Origin: Stella humosa
Lineage (GTDB): Bacteria > Pseudomonadota > Alphaproteobacteria > ATCC43930 > Allostellaceae
Assembly (NCBI RefSeq): GCF_006738645.1
Contig: NZ_AP019700.1
Location: 4,508,001-4,572,000, forward strand
Length of the DNA: 64,000 bases
Direction of reading: 5' to 3'
The translations under genes and the position numbers were made by a program. The number at the start of each line of letters is the position of its first letter. The first letter of the stretch is position 1. This document shows, piece by piece, positions 52,755 to 62,208 of this stretch. The notes under the pieces are model-generated. The model was not told where the DNA came from. It searched no databases and worked only from the letters and a program-made list of their open reading frames with translations.

Positions 52755-54590
52755 ATGTCGGACAGCTCCAAGGGGTCGCCCGCCTGGACCATCAGCCCGG
52801 CCGAATACCTGGCTGGCCGGGCGAAGACCGCGACCGGCGGGATCGAGCGGCGCTCGCTCTACGTCGCCGCGCGCGACGGGGTGCGGTTGGCGGTCGACAT
52901 CCACCTGCCGGCCGGCGAGGCGGCGGTACCGCGGCCGACCATCGTGCTGTTCACCCCCTATTATCGCCGCTTCCGCCTGAACGAAGGCACGCCGGCCGCC
53001 GTCGAGGCCAGCCCCAGCTATGCCGTCTATCGCGATTTCTTCGTACCCTACGGCTATGCCGTAGCGATCGTGGACGTGCGCGGCACCGGCGCCTCGTTCG
53101 GCGCGCGCGAGGGCTTCCGTTCGCCGACCGAGCGGCTGGACTACTACGACGTGGTCGATTGGATCGCCCGCCAGCCCTGGAGCGACGGGCAGGTCGGCAT
53201 CACCGGCATCTCCTATGTGGGTGCTGCGGCCGACTTCGCGGCATCGACCGGCCACCCGGCGATCAAGGCGGTGATGCCCACCTTCTCGGTCTGGGACACC
53301 TGGGGCGACATGTTCTACCCGGGCGGCCTGCTCTATATCGGCATGATCGGCGGCTATGGCCGCATGATCGAGGCGCTCGACCTCGATCGGCGCGACGTGC
53401 TGCAGGAGTTCCCCTATTTCGCCGGCCCGCACTATGCCGGCCCCGCCCCGGTCGACGACGATCCGGACGGCACCGACGTGGCCGCCGCGATTGCCGAGCA
53501 CGCGGCCAATTTCGACACCACCGCCTTCGTGACGCAGTTGACGGCGCGCGACGCGGCCTTCGCCCACGACCCGGCCTTCAAGGCGACAACGGTGGCGCCG
53601 CGCACCTACCTGTCCGGCATCCGGCCGGAACTGCCGCATTACGGCGTGTCGGGCTGGATGGACGGGGCGGCCTACACCAACGGGGCGGCCGGGCGCTTCA
53701 ACGCCCTGCCCAACCCCGAGAAGCGGCTGCTGTTCGGCCCGTGGGACCATGGCGCGCGGACCAATGTCAGCCCGGCACGCGTCGGCGCCCGCCCGCGCTT
53801 CGAGATGAATGCCGAGATGCTGCGCTTCTTCGACCAGCATCTGGCCGGCATCGACACCGGCCTGCCGGCCGAACGCCCCGTCCATTACTTCACGATGATC
53901 GAGGAGGCCTGGAAGGCGTCCGACACCTGGCCGCCGGCGGCATCGTCGCAGACCTGGCACCTGGCCGACGGCCAGGCGCTGGCCGTGGCCGCGCCCAACA
54001 GCGACGGCGCCGACCAGTACCGGACCGACCACGGCATCGGCACCGGCCGCAACACCCGCTACGAGCGCATCGCGGGCCAGCCGGTCGAGGAATACTATCC
54101 CGACTGGCACGGCCGCGACGGGCGCATGGCGGTGTGGACCAGCCCGGTGCTGGAGGCCGAAACCGAGGTGACCGGCCACGCGCTGGCCCGCCTGTGGATC
54201 GCGTCCGACGCCGAGGATGCCGGCATCATCCTTTATCTGGAGGATGTGGGACCGGACGGGCAGACCCGCTACGTCACCGAGGGGCGGCTGCGCGCGCTCT
54301 TCCGCAAGACGGCGCCCGCGCCCGCCGACTATCCCCATACCGGCCCCTGGCACCCGATGGGGGTGGCCGATGCCGAGCTGCTGACGCCGGGCGAGCCGAC
54401 CCTGCTGGAGATCCCGCTGATGCCGACATCCTGGCTGTTCCGGGCGGGGCACCGCATCCGCCTGGCCCTGGCCGGCGCCGACCGCGATCACCTGGCCCGG
54501 CTGCCGTTCGGCAAGTCCCCCCTGCTGACCATCCTGCGCGGGCCGGACCGGCCGTCCGCCCTGACCTTGCCGGTGATGCCGCGCAGTTGA
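52755..54590 (+). CDS. CocE/NonD family hydrolase
   Basis: 611-residue alpha/beta hydrolase of the CocE/X-Pro dipeptidyl-peptidase (S15) type. Nucleophile S153 in GITGISYVGAAA. The oxyanion tyrosine is in LFTPYYRRF, and VRGTGAS is typical. The C-terminal jelly-roll begins around residue 430. Substrates range from esters to amides and cannot be read from sequence. The ATG giving MSDSSKG has GGGAGGGG upstream. Its last 103 bases overlap the 3' end of the antisense TetR gene. Confidence 0.88.
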   Translation: MSDSSKGSPAWTISPAEYLAGRAKTATGGIERRSLYVAARDGVRLAVDIHLPAGEAAVPRPTIVLFTPYYRRFRLNEGTPAAVEASPSYAVYRDFFVPYGYAVAIVDVRGTGASFGAREGFRSPTERLDYYDVVDWIARQPWSDGQVGITGISYVGAAADFAASTGHPAIKAVMPTFSVWDTWGDMFYPGGLLYIGMIGGYGRMIEALDLDRRDVLQEFPYFAGPHYAGPAPVDDDPDGTDVAAAIAEHAANFDTTAFVTQLTARDAAFAHDPAFKATTVAPRTYLSGIRPELPHYGVSGWMDGAAYTNGAAGRFNALPNPEKRLLFGPWDHGARTNVSPARVGARPRFEMNAEMLRFFDQHLAGIDTGLPAERPVHYFTMIEEAWKASDTWPPAASSQTWHLADGQALAVAAPNSDGADQYRTDHGIGTGRNTRYERIAGQPVEEYYPDWHGRDGRMAVWTSPVLEAETEVTGHALARLWIASDAEDAGIILYLEDVGPDGQTRYVTEGRLRALFRKTAPAPADYPHTGPWHPMGVADAELLTPGEPTLLEIPLMPTSWLFRAGHRIRLALAGADRDHLARLPFGKSPLLTILRGPDRPSALTLPVMPRS

Positions 54591-55185
54591 TCCGGCATCT
54601 CGAAGCCCGTCAGCACCCGGTAGTAGAAGGGCAGCAGGTCGAGCCGGCGCTGGCGCGATTCGCGGATCGCCAGCGCGTAGTAGCCGACCTGGTGAAAGTA
54701 GGCGACGCGGGCACGCACGAAGGCATCTTCGCCGGCAAACCCGAGGTCGGCGAAGATCGCCGCCAGCAGGGCGATGCGCCGCTCGTCGATCCGGCCGACG
54801 GCGGTCGCCGCCGACGGGTCGTGGCGGGCCCAGTCGCGCACCGCCGAGTCGTAGGCCGGGCTGAAGGCGACCTCGTCGATCCACAGGCGGATCAGGGCGA
54901 CCAGCTTGGCATGGCCGTCGCTGCCCGCCTGGGCCACCGCCTGCTCCATCGGCGCGGTGTTGGTCGCCTCCCAATGGGCCAGCAGGGCGGTCAGCAGTTC
55001 CGCCCGGTCGGCGAAATGCCAGTAGAAGCTGCCCCGGGTCACGCCAAGGTCGGCCGCCAGCCGGTCGACCTTGACCCCGGCGACCCGCCCGCCACCAAGG
55101 CATGGCGCGCCGCATCCACCCAGTCGCCGCGCGCCAGCGGCCCCGCCCGATCGGCCCCTTCCCGCGTTCCCGCCCTGCGGACCAT
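54488..55185 (-). pseudogene. frameshifted TetR-family regulator
   Basis: The 5' part, from the ATG at 55185 (MVRRAGTREG... to ARHALVAGG), and the downstream part (VAGVKVDRLAADLGVTRGSFY then WHFADRAELL) together make a standard TetR DNA-binding domain, but they lie in different frames. A single C is missing from a C-run at 55084-55086 (plus strand). The upstream frame ends about 50 codons in. The C-terminal ligand domain is intact down to 54488. Either a recent inactivating mutation or a sequencing error. An internal GTG start at 55042 would give only a headless protein. It is divergent from soxB and probably governed it or the CocE/M19 pair. Confidence 0.82.
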
Positions 55186-55242
55186 CCTCGTTCCCTTCGC
55201 CACCCGGCTAGCCTAGAGTCCTGGACGAAAACGGAAACCCCC

Positions 55243-56499
55243 TTGCCCCGCCTCGCATACTCCGCCCTTTCCCTGCTCCGCCAGGGGCTTGCTCGCCATC
55301 GCGGCTGGCAGCCGGTCTGGCGCATGCCGGAACCCAAGCCGCGCTATGCCGCGATCGTGGTCGGCGGCGGCGGCCATGGGTTGGCGACCGCCTACTACCT
55401 GGCGCGCACCCACGGCATCACCGACGTGGCGGTGCTGGAGAAGGGCTGGCTCGGCGGCGGCAATACCGGCCGCAACACCACCGTGGTGCGTTCCAACTAC
55501 TACTTCCCGGCGAGCGGCGCGCTCTATGACCTGGCACTGAAGCTGTACGAGGGCCTGTCGCGCGAGTTGGATTTCAACGTCATGCTATCGCAGCGCGGCA
55601 TGCTGATGCTGGCCCACAGCCACCACGACATGGAGTTCGCGCGGCGCACGGCCAATGCGATCCGGCGCAACGGCATCGACTGTCAGTTGCTCGACCGTGC
55701 GGCCGTCGCGCGGCGTGTGCCGATCCTCGACATGTCCGGCGATGCCCGCTTCCCGGTCCTGGGCGGCTATCGCCAGGCGCGCGGCGGCGTCGCCCGGCAC
55801 GATGCCGTCGCCTGGGGCTATGCCCGCGGCGCCGACCGGCTGGGCGTCGACATCATCCAGAACTGCGAGGTGGGCGGCTTCCTGACCGAGGGCGGCCGCA
55901 TCGTCGGCGTCGAGACCTCGCGCGGGACGATCCGGGCGGACCGCGTCGGCCTGGCGGTCGCCGGCCATTCCGGCGTGCTGGCGGCCAAGGCGGGGTTCCG
56001 CCTGCCGATCACCAGCCACGCGCTGCAGGCCTTCGTGTCCGAGCCGGTGAAACCGATCATCGACGAGGTGGTGCTGTCGCCGGCCACCGGCGTCTATGTC
56101 AGCCAGTCCGACAAGGGCGAGCTGGTACTGGGCGGCGGGCTCGACCTGCACCCGTCCTATTCGCAGCGCGGCAACCTGCCGGTGGCCGAGAACGTGCTGT
56201 CGGGCCTGGTCGGCATGTTCCCCTGCTTTGCCAACCTGCGCCTGATGCGGAGCTGGGGCGGCATCGTCGACGTCGTCCAGGATTCGAGCCCGATCATCGG
56301 CCCGGCCCCGGTCGAGGGCCTCTATCTCAATTGCGGCTGGGGCACGGGCGGCTTCAAGGCGATCCCGGCCGGCGGCACGCTGCTGGCCCATGTCATGGCG
56401 ACCGGCGAGCAGCACCCCATCGCCCGCCCCTTCGGATTGGAGCGGTTCGCCAGCGGGGCGCTGGTCGACGAGGCCGCGGCCTCCGGGATTCCCCACTGA
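55243..56499 (+). CDS. soxB: sarcosine oxidase subunit beta
   Basis: 418-residue flavoprotein subunit of heterotetrameric sarcosine oxidase. FAD motif GGGGHGLATA (41-50). Covalent FMN attachment is predicted at H186 in ARHDAVAWG. A TTG start is proposed because the family begins RYSAFSLLR-like right there, and the upstream in-frame ATG would add 47 non-homologous residues that overlap the regulator. No clear Shine-Dalgarno. The substrate is sarcosine, oxidised to glycine with folate accepting the one-carbon unit. Confidence 0.93.
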   Translation: MPRLAYSALSLLRQGLARHRGWQPVWRMPEPKPRYAAIVVGGGGHGLATAYYLARTHGITDVAVLEKGWLGGGNTGRNTTVVRSNYYFPASGALYDLALKLYEGLSRELDFNVMLSQRGMLMLAHSHHDMEFARRTANAIRRNGIDCQLLDRAAVARRVPILDMSGDARFPVLGGYRQARGGVARHDAVAWGYARGADRLGVDIIQNCEVGGFLTEGGRIVGVETSRGTIRADRVGLAVAGHSGVLAAKAGFRLPITSHALQAFVSEPVKPIIDEVVLSPATGVYVSQSDKGELVLGGGLDLHPSYSQRGNLPVAENVLSGLVGMFPCFANLRLMRSWGGIVDVVQDSSPIIGPAPVEGLYLNCGWGTGGFKAIPAGGTLLAHVMATGEQHPIARPFGLERFASGALVDEAAASGIPH

Positions 56500-56777
56500 T
56501 GCTGCTGATCCCCTGCCCCTGGTGCGGCCCGCGCGACGAGGCGGAATTCCGCAGCGGCGGCGAAAGCCACATCGTCCGGCCCGACCCCGATACCGCCGAC
56601 GATGCGACCTGGGCCGCCTATCTCTACGATCGCGACAATGTCCGCGGGCCCGGCTACGAGCGCTGGCTTCATCGCCACGGTTGCGGGCGCTGGTTCAACG
56701 TCGCCCGCGACACCGTCACGCATGAGATCCAGGCCGTCTATCGCATGACCGACCCAAAGCCGGTGGCCGGCGAATGA
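56499..56777 (+). CDS. soxD: sarcosine oxidase subunit delta
   Basis: 92-residue zinc-binding subunit. Ligands are C6 and C9 (CPWCGPRDE) and H60 and C62 (HRHGCGRWFN). One-base overlap with soxB (TGATG) and four-base overlap with soxA, so the operon is tightly coupled. Confidence 0.95.
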   Translation: MLLIPCPWCGPRDEAEFRSGGESHIVRPDPDTADDATWAAYLYDRDNVRGPGYERWLHRHGCGRWFNVARDTVTHEIQAVYRMTDPKPVAGE

Positions 56778-59656
56778 GCGGCCATCGCCTGCGCATCGGC
56801 GGCCGCATCGACCGCGACCGGCCGCTCGGCTTCCGCTTCGAGGGCCGCTCGCTGGTGGGGTTCGCTGGCGACACGCTCGCCTCGGCCCTGCTGGCGTCGG
56901 GCGTCTCGATCGTCGGCCGCAGCTTCAAGTATCACCGTCCGCGCGGCCTGTTCGCGGCCGGGCCGGAAGAACCCAATGCCATCATCCAGCTCGGTCCCCG
57001 GCCCGACCTGAAAGCGACCCAGGTGCTGCTGGAAGAAGGGCTGGAGGCCGGGCCGGTCAATTGCTGGCCGGGCAGCCGCTTCGATGCCGGCGCCGCGATC
57101 GGCCTGGCCAAGCGGTTCCTGCCGGCCGGCTTCTACTACAAGACCTTCAAGTGGCCGGACTGGAACTGGTGGGAGCCGCTGATCCGGCGCGCCGCCGGCC
57201 TGGGCCGGGTCGACCCGACGGCGAGCGCCCCCGAGGGCCAGCGCCGCAGCCTGCATTGCGACGTGCTGGTGATCGGCGCCGGGCCGGCCGGCATGGCGGC
57301 CGCACTCGCGGCCGGGGCCGCCGGCCTGCGGGTGGTGCTGGCCGAACAGGACCGGCTGCTGGGCGGCTCGCTGCTGGTCGACCGCGGCGAGATCGACGGC
57401 ATGCCGTCCGACCAGTGGCTGGAACGGGCCGAGGCGACGCTGGCCGCCCGGCGCGAGACCACCATCCTGCGGCGGACCACCGTCCTCGGCTGCTACGACC
57501 ACGGGCTGGTCGCCGCCGTGGAGCGCGAGCGCATCGTCTGGAAGATCCGCGCCGCCCGGGTCGTCGTCGCGACGGGCGCCATCGAACGCCCCATCGCCTT
57601 CCAGGACGACGACCGGCCCGGCGTGATGCTGGCGGGTGCCGTACGCGCCTACCTGAACCGCTGGGCGGCTGCCGCCGGCCGCCGCCTGGTCCTCTTCACC
57701 AACAATGACGAGGCCTATCGCACCGCCATCGACTGGCGGCAGGCGGGGCTGGACGTGGCGGCCATCGTCGATGCCCGGCGCAGCACCGAGGGCGCGCTGC
57801 CGGATGCCGCGCGTGCGGCTGGAATCAGGATCGTCACGAACGCGACGCTGGATCGCGCGCTGGGCCGTGGCCGGGTGCGCGGCGTCGTCCTGCGCGACGG
57901 CACCGGCAAGACCAGCCACATCGACTGCGACACCGTCGCCGTGTCGGGCGGGCGCGACCCCGCCGTAGCCCTTTTCGTGCAGGCCGGCGGCAAGCTCGCC
58001 TGGCAGGACCAGATCGCGGCCTTCGTGCCGGGCGACGGCGGCTACACCACGCCTGTCGGGGCGGCAGCCGGCCTGTTCGGCCTGGGCAGCGCGCTGGCCC
58101 ACGGCCATGCCGCGGGCCTGGCCGGCCAGACGGTCCCCGACATCCTGCCGCCCGCGGCAGAGGATGCCGCGCAGGGCACCATCCTGGCCTTGTGGCATGC
58201 CGGTGGCGACCCGGCGCGGAGCTGGGTCGACCGGGCGAGCGACGTCACCGTCGCCGATGTCGGCATGGCCGCCGGCGAGGGCTATGTCTCGGTCGAGCAC
58301 TACAAGCGCTACACCACCAGCGGCATGTCGCCCGACCAGGGCAAGTCGAGCGGGGTGCTGGCCCTGTCGCTGCTGGGCCGCGCGACGGGCCGCGTGCAGG
58401 CCGATGTCGGCACCACCCGCTTCCGCCCGCCCTGGGACCCGGTGCCGATCTCGGCCCTGGTCGGCGCCGACCGCGGCCAGCGGCTGCGCCCGGTGCTGCA
58501 CCTGGCCGCCCACGACCGCCACGCCGCGCTCGGCGCCGCGTTCGAGGAATATGGCGGCTGGATGCGGCCCGCCTGCTATCCCGCCCCAGGCGAAGGGCGC
58601 GAGGCCGCGATCCGGCGCGAGGCCGCCGCCGTGCGCGCCGGCGTCGGGCTGTTCGACGCCTCGCCGCTCGGCAAGATCGACGTGCGCGGGCCCGATGCCG
58701 GCCGCTTCCTCGACCGCATGTACATTCACCGCCTGTCCACCCTGAAGCCGGGCCGCCTGCGCTACACGCTGGCCGCCAACGAGGCCGGCATCGTCCAGGA
58801 CGACGGCGTCGTCGCCCGCCTCGGCCCGGACCGCTTCCTGGTCGGCACCACCAGCGGCGGTGCCGTACGCATGGCCGAGGCGTTCGAGGAATGGCTGCAA
58901 TGCGAATGGGTCGACCTGGAGGTCTTCGTGACCCCGGTCACCCAGCAATGGGGCGTGGTCAACCTGGCCGGGCCGCAGGCCCGCGCACTGCTGGCCGCGG
59001 CCGGCACCGACATCGAGCTGGAGACCGCCGCCTTCCCGCACATGACCTTCCGCGAGGGGCTGGTCGCCGGCATCTCGGCCCGCGTCTCGCGCGTCAGCTT
59101 CACGGGCGAGCTGTCCTACGAGGTGGCGGTGCCGGCGGGCCGCACGGCCGAGCTGTGGGATGCCCTGACCGCCGCGGCCGGCCCCGCCGGCATCGCCCCG
59201 CCGGTGCCGTTCGGCATCGAGGCGCTGATGGTCCTGCGCATCGAGAAGGGCTACCTGCATGTCGGCGCCGACACCGACGGGACGACCTATCCGGCCGACT
59301 GCGGCTTCGGCGATGTCGTGGCCAAGCGCACCGACGACTTCGTCGGGCGGCGGTCGATGCGCCGGCCCGATGCCGTGCGCGACGGTCGCCTGCAGCTGGT
59401 GGGCCTGCTGCCGGAGGCCGCCGACGCCAAGCTGGCGGCCGGCGCCCACATCGTCGCCGCCGACGAGGGCAGCGACGGCCATGTCTCGTCGGCCTGCTGG
59501 AGCCCGGCGCTGGGCCGGTCGGTCGGGCTGGCGATGATCCGCAACGGCCGCGCGCGGCTGGACGAGACGGTGACGGTGGACGATCTGGGCCGGCGGCTGC
59601 GAGCGCGCATCGTCCGCCCGGTCTTCGTCGACCCGGACGGGACGCGCCTGAAATGA
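56774..59656 (+). CDS. soxA: sarcosine oxidase subunit alpha
   Basis: 960-residue subunit. The N-terminus carries a ferredoxin-like/folate-type piece (RSFKYHRPRGLFAAGPEEPN). A Rossmann NAD/FAD site follows at about residue 167 (VIGAGPAGMAAAL). The C-terminal third is a GcvT-like tetrahydrofolate domain (FDASPLGKIDVRGP then EGLVAGISARVSRVSFTGELS in parts). The usual size is about 970-1,000, so it is complete. It makes 5,10-methylene-THF in the folate site. ATGA overlap with soxG. Confidence 0.95.
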   Translation: MSGHRLRIGGRIDRDRPLGFRFEGRSLVGFAGDTLASALLASGVSIVGRSFKYHRPRGLFAAGPEEPNAIIQLGPRPDLKATQVLLEEGLEAGPVNCWPGSRFDAGAAIGLAKRFLPAGFYYKTFKWPDWNWWEPLIRRAAGLGRVDPTASAPEGQRRSLHCDVLVIGAGPAGMAAALAAGAAGLRVVLAEQDRLLGGSLLVDRGEIDGMPSDQWLERAEATLAARRETTILRRTTVLGCYDHGLVAAVERERIVWKIRAARVVVATGAIERPIAFQDDDRPGVMLAGAVRAYLNRWAAAAGRRLVLFTNNDEAYRTAIDWRQAGLDVAAIVDARRSTEGALPDAARAAGIRIVTNATLDRALGRGRVRGVVLRDGTGKTSHIDCDTVAVSGGRDPAVALFVQAGGKLAWQDQIAAFVPGDGGYTTPVGAAAGLFGLGSALAHGHAAGLAGQTVPDILPPAAEDAAQGTILALWHAGGDPARSWVDRASDVTVADVGMAAGEGYVSVEHYKRYTTSGMSPDQGKSSGVLALSLLGRATGRVQADVGTTRFRPPWDPVPISALVGADRGQRLRPVLHLAAHDRHAALGAAFEEYGGWMRPACYPAPGEGREAAIRREAAAVRAGVGLFDASPLGKIDVRGPDAGRFLDRMYIHRLSTLKPGRLRYTLAANEAGIVQDDGVVARLGPDRFLVGTTSGGAVRMAEAFEEWLQCEWVDLEVFVTPVTQQWGVVNLAGPQARALLAAAGTDIELETAAFPHMTFREGLVAGISARVSRVSFTGELSYEVAVPAGRTAELWDALTAAAGPAGIAPPVPFGIEALMVLRIEKGYLHVGADTDGTTYPADCGFGDVVAKRTDDFVGRRSMRRPDAVRDGRLQLVGLLPEAADAKLAAGAHIVAADEGSDGHVSSACWSPALGRSVGLAMIRNGRARLDETVTVDDLGRRLRARIVRPVFVDPDGTRLK

Positions 59657-60180
59657 GCATCCGCATCGAGGCACGCGACCTGCGCATCGCCGAGGCGCCC
59701 GCCTGCCGCCGGCTGCTGCTGCGCGCACGCGCCGACGACGCCGTCTTCGCCGACGAAGTGCGCTGGGTCTTCGGCATCCGCCCGCCGGCCCTGCCCTGTA
59801 CGGCAACCGAGAACGAGCATGCCCGCTGCCTTTGGCTCGACCCCACCTGCTGGCTGGTCGAATCGGGCGACCGCGAGGCCGAGCTGGCGTTCCAGCGCCT
59901 GGCGCCGATCGAGGTCACCGACGCCCGCCTGGTCCTGACCGTCGAGGGCCGCCGCGCCCGCGACCTGCTGGCGGTCGGCACCGGCATCGACCTGCATCCC
60001 GCCGCCTTCCCGCCTGGGCGGGTGGTGCGCACCCTGTTCGGGCGGCTGGGGGCTACGCTATATCTGGCCGACGCTGCCCCGTTGCTGGTCGCGCCGCTGT
60101 TCCACCTGCACGTGGACCGCGCCGCCGAGCGCTGGCTGGCCGACTGGCTGGCAGCGGCGGTGCGGGGATTGGACCTGTAG
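59653..60180 (+). CDS. soxG: sarcosine oxidase subunit gamma
   Basis: 175-residue subunit of the GcvT-like fold. Family-type pieces include CLWLDPTCWLVESGDREAE, VLTVEGRRARDLLAVGTGID and GATLYLADAAP. Four-base overlap with soxA. No glyA or purU follows, unlike many sox operons; a FemAB-like gene begins 12 bases later. Confidence 0.93.
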   Translation: MSIRIEARDLRIAEAPACRRLLLRARADDAVFADEVRWVFGIRPPALPCTATENEHARCLWLDPTCWLVESGDREAELAFQRLAPIEVTDARLVLTVEGRRARDLLAVGTGIDLHPAAFPPGRVVRTLFGRLGATLYLADAAPLLVAPLFHLHVDRAAERWLADWLAAAVRGLDL

Positions 60181-60192
60181 CATACGGGCGCG

Positions 60193-61095
60193 ATGATCTT
60201 CGACGAAGTCGCCTATCTCCAGACGCTGTCGCATATCGGGCCCGCATGGCGGCCAACGGCCCTGCCCCATGCGGTCCTGCTGCGCGACATCCCCGGCACC
60301 GCCCTGCGGGACGTGCTGGGGCCGTGGCCCTACGCCACCGCCCCCGACCCCGCGGGCCTGCCGGCAGCCCTGGCGGAAATGCGGGCGGCGGGCGTCGTCA
60401 GCTTCACCGGGATGGTCCGGCCGGGTGCCGGGACGGACCCCGCCGACTATGCCGGCGAGGGCACGCGGATGGCCCTGCTGAAGCCGCATTTCGTGATCGA
60501 TCCGGCCGCCGGCCCGCCCGCGCCCAGCGCCCGCACCCGGCGCAACGTGGCGCTCGGCGCGCGGCACTGGTCGATCGACGAGGCGCCCGACCGGGCCGAA
60601 GCGGCAGGGACGGCCGACCGGCTGCATCGGGCGCTCCAGGCGCGGCGACGGATGAGTGCCATGACGCGCATGCCGCCCGGCCATTTCGCGGCCCTGCTGG
60701 CGATCCCCGGCATCCACGCCCTCGTGGCCCGCGCCGGCACGGCCATCGGCGCCATGATCATCGCCGCGCGCGAGGCCGAGGAGACGCACCTGCTGCATTT
60801 CCTGGTCGACGAAGACGCCATCGCCACCTGCCCGTCCTATGCGCTGATGGCCCATATCGGCGAATCCTGGCGCCATCGCGGCCCGGTCTACATGGGCGGC
60901 ACGCCGGACGGGCCGGACGGGCCCGGCGTCGCGCGCTTCAAGGCGCGCTGGGCAAGCGGCACCCGACCGACCTTCCTGCTGACCGCCATCGTCCAGGACG
61001 ATATCTACCGCCGGCTGGCAGGCGACGACGGGGACAGCGGCTATTTCCCCGCCTATCGCCGCCCCGGCGCCACCATCGGGGCGCCACCGCCATGA
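60193..61095 (+). CDS. FemAB/GNAT-like acyltransferase, hypothetical
   Basis: 300-residue protein of unknown function. The C-terminal half resembles the FemAB/BioF2-type GNAT fold: a helical start GHFAALLA..., central FLVDEDAIATCPSYALMAHI, then YMGGTPDGPDGPGVARFKARW, which is like the ending 'GG...G..RFK' of those aminoacyl-acyl transferases. The first half shows no clear domain. It starts 12 bases after soxG and overlaps the glycosyltransferase by four bases, so probably part of the same transcript. Peptidoglycan- or glycan-modifying activity is an inference. Confidence 0.5.
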   Translation: MIFDEVAYLQTLSHIGPAWRPTALPHAVLLRDIPGTALRDVLGPWPYATAPDPAGLPAALAEMRAAGVVSFTGMVRPGAGTDPADYAGEGTRMALLKPHFVIDPAAGPPAPSARTRRNVALGARHWSIDEAPDRAEAAGTADRLHRALQARRRMSAMTRMPPGHFAALLAIPGIHALVARAGTAIGAMIIAAREAEETHLLHFLVDEDAIATCPSYALMAHIGESWRHRGPVYMGGTPDGPDGPGVARFKARWASGTRPTFLLTAIVQDDIYRRLAGDDGDSGYFPAYRRPGATIGAPPP

Positions 61096-62060
61096 GCCAA
61101 CTGGAGCTTCTGCTCGACCGGCCGGGCGACGGCACGCCCGAGCTGTCGGTCCTGATGCCGGTGCGCAACACCGAGTCGCTGGTGGGCGCGGCGGTGTCGT
61201 CCGTCCTCGACCAGCAGGGCTGTATCGCCGAGATCCTGATATCGGACGATTGCTCGACCGACGGCACGCCCGAGGCGGTGCGTCGCACGGTCGAGGGCTG
61301 GCGCGGCCGCCACCATGTCCGCGTCCTGCGCAGCCGCGAGCGGCTGGCGATCGACCATCTGGGCGCGCTGGTCGACGCCTCCACCACCGGCTTCCTGGTC
61401 CAGGCCCATGGCGACGACGTCTCGCGGCAGGGGCGGCTGGCCACCCTGCTCGCCATCCACCGCGATACCGGGGCCTCGCTGGTCACCAGCAACGTCACCT
61501 GGCGAACGCCCGATCGCACCTTCGACGAGCCCGCGCCGGCCGGAGTGGCGGAGGGCTGGATCGCCCGGGCGCAGGTCCTGACGCCGCAGTCGAACCTCAT
61601 CTGGGGCGCCCGTCTCGGCCTCGACCGACGCATCTTCACGCACTTTCCCCGCCTCGATTCGGCCCATCTGCCGATCGGCCATGACGGCTTGCAGTCCCTG
61701 CGCGCGCTGCTGCTTGGCGGCGCCTGGTACTGCCCCCGGCGGCTGCTGATCTGCGGCCGGCACGAGAACCAGTGGTCGCGCCGGCTGTGGGACAACAGCC
61801 TGCCCGCGGCCCGGCAGTTCGGCTACTCGCTGAACCGATTGGGGATCATGCGCGCCATGCTGCGCGACATCGAGTACGCCCAGGCCCAGGCGGTCATCCC
61901 GGCCGCGCGGCTGACCGAGGTGCGCGGCCCGGTGCGCCGGGTCCTGTTCCTGCTGCTCGATGAACTGATGGATGCCCGCGACCGACTGCGCCGGGCCGGC
62001 CGCGATCCGGTGTGGGTGACGGAAGCCGAACTGGCCGATGCCAACCGGGCCGAGCGTTAG
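61092..62060 (+). CDS. glycosyltransferase family 2
   Basis: 322-residue GT-A enzyme. The opening LSVLMPVRNTESLVGAAV, the SDDCSTDGT motif and the following HGDDVSRQGRL region carry the nucleotide-sugar aspartates. The C-terminal part has a Lys/Arg-rich amphipathic tail but no clear membrane helix. Start overlaps the FemAB-like gene by ATGA. Sugar and acceptor unknown; last gene of the sox-linked set. Confidence 0.85.
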   Translation: MSQLELLLDRPGDGTPELSVLMPVRNTESLVGAAVSSVLDQQGCIAEILISDDCSTDGTPEAVRRTVEGWRGRHHVRVLRSRERLAIDHLGALVDASTTGFLVQAHGDDVSRQGRLATLLAIHRDTGASLVTSNVTWRTPDRTFDEPAPAGVAEGWIARAQVLTPQSNLIWGARLGLDRRIFTHFPRLDSAHLPIGHDGLQSLRALLLGGAWYCPRRLLICGRHENQWSRRLWDNSLPAARQFGYSLNRLGIMRAMLRDIEYAQAQAVIPAARLTEVRGPVRRVLFLLLDELMDARDRLRRAGRDPVWVTEAELADANRAER

Positions 62061-62116
62061 CCCCACCGCGCCAGGCGCCAACGTGCGCGCCTGGGCGAAG
62101 CGCGGAAGCAGGGCGA

Positions 62117-62144
62117 TTGACTCCCGCCGCATCCTGACTATAGT
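62117..62144 (+). promoter_or_regulatory. strong sigma-70-type promoter of rplU-rpmA
   Basis: TTGACT (62117-62122), 16-base spacer and TATAGT (62139-62144), close to consensus and 64 bases upstream of the rplU start. The best promoter in the window. Suits high expression of ribosomal protein genes. Confidence 0.72.
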
Positions 62145-62208
62145 GCCGCGCTTCCGGGCGGTCCGCAGGGGTCGCCCGCAATCATTGTCGAGACGAGCCT
62201 AACTGGCC

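Noticed and set aside
55102-55242. Upstream ATG extension of soxB
   Set aside because: Adds 47 non-homologous residues that overlap the TetR gene; family alignment places the start at the TTG.
55186-55242. Glycine riboswitch or other leader element before soxB
   Set aside because: Only 57 bases between TetR and soxB, with no tandem aptamer-like structure.
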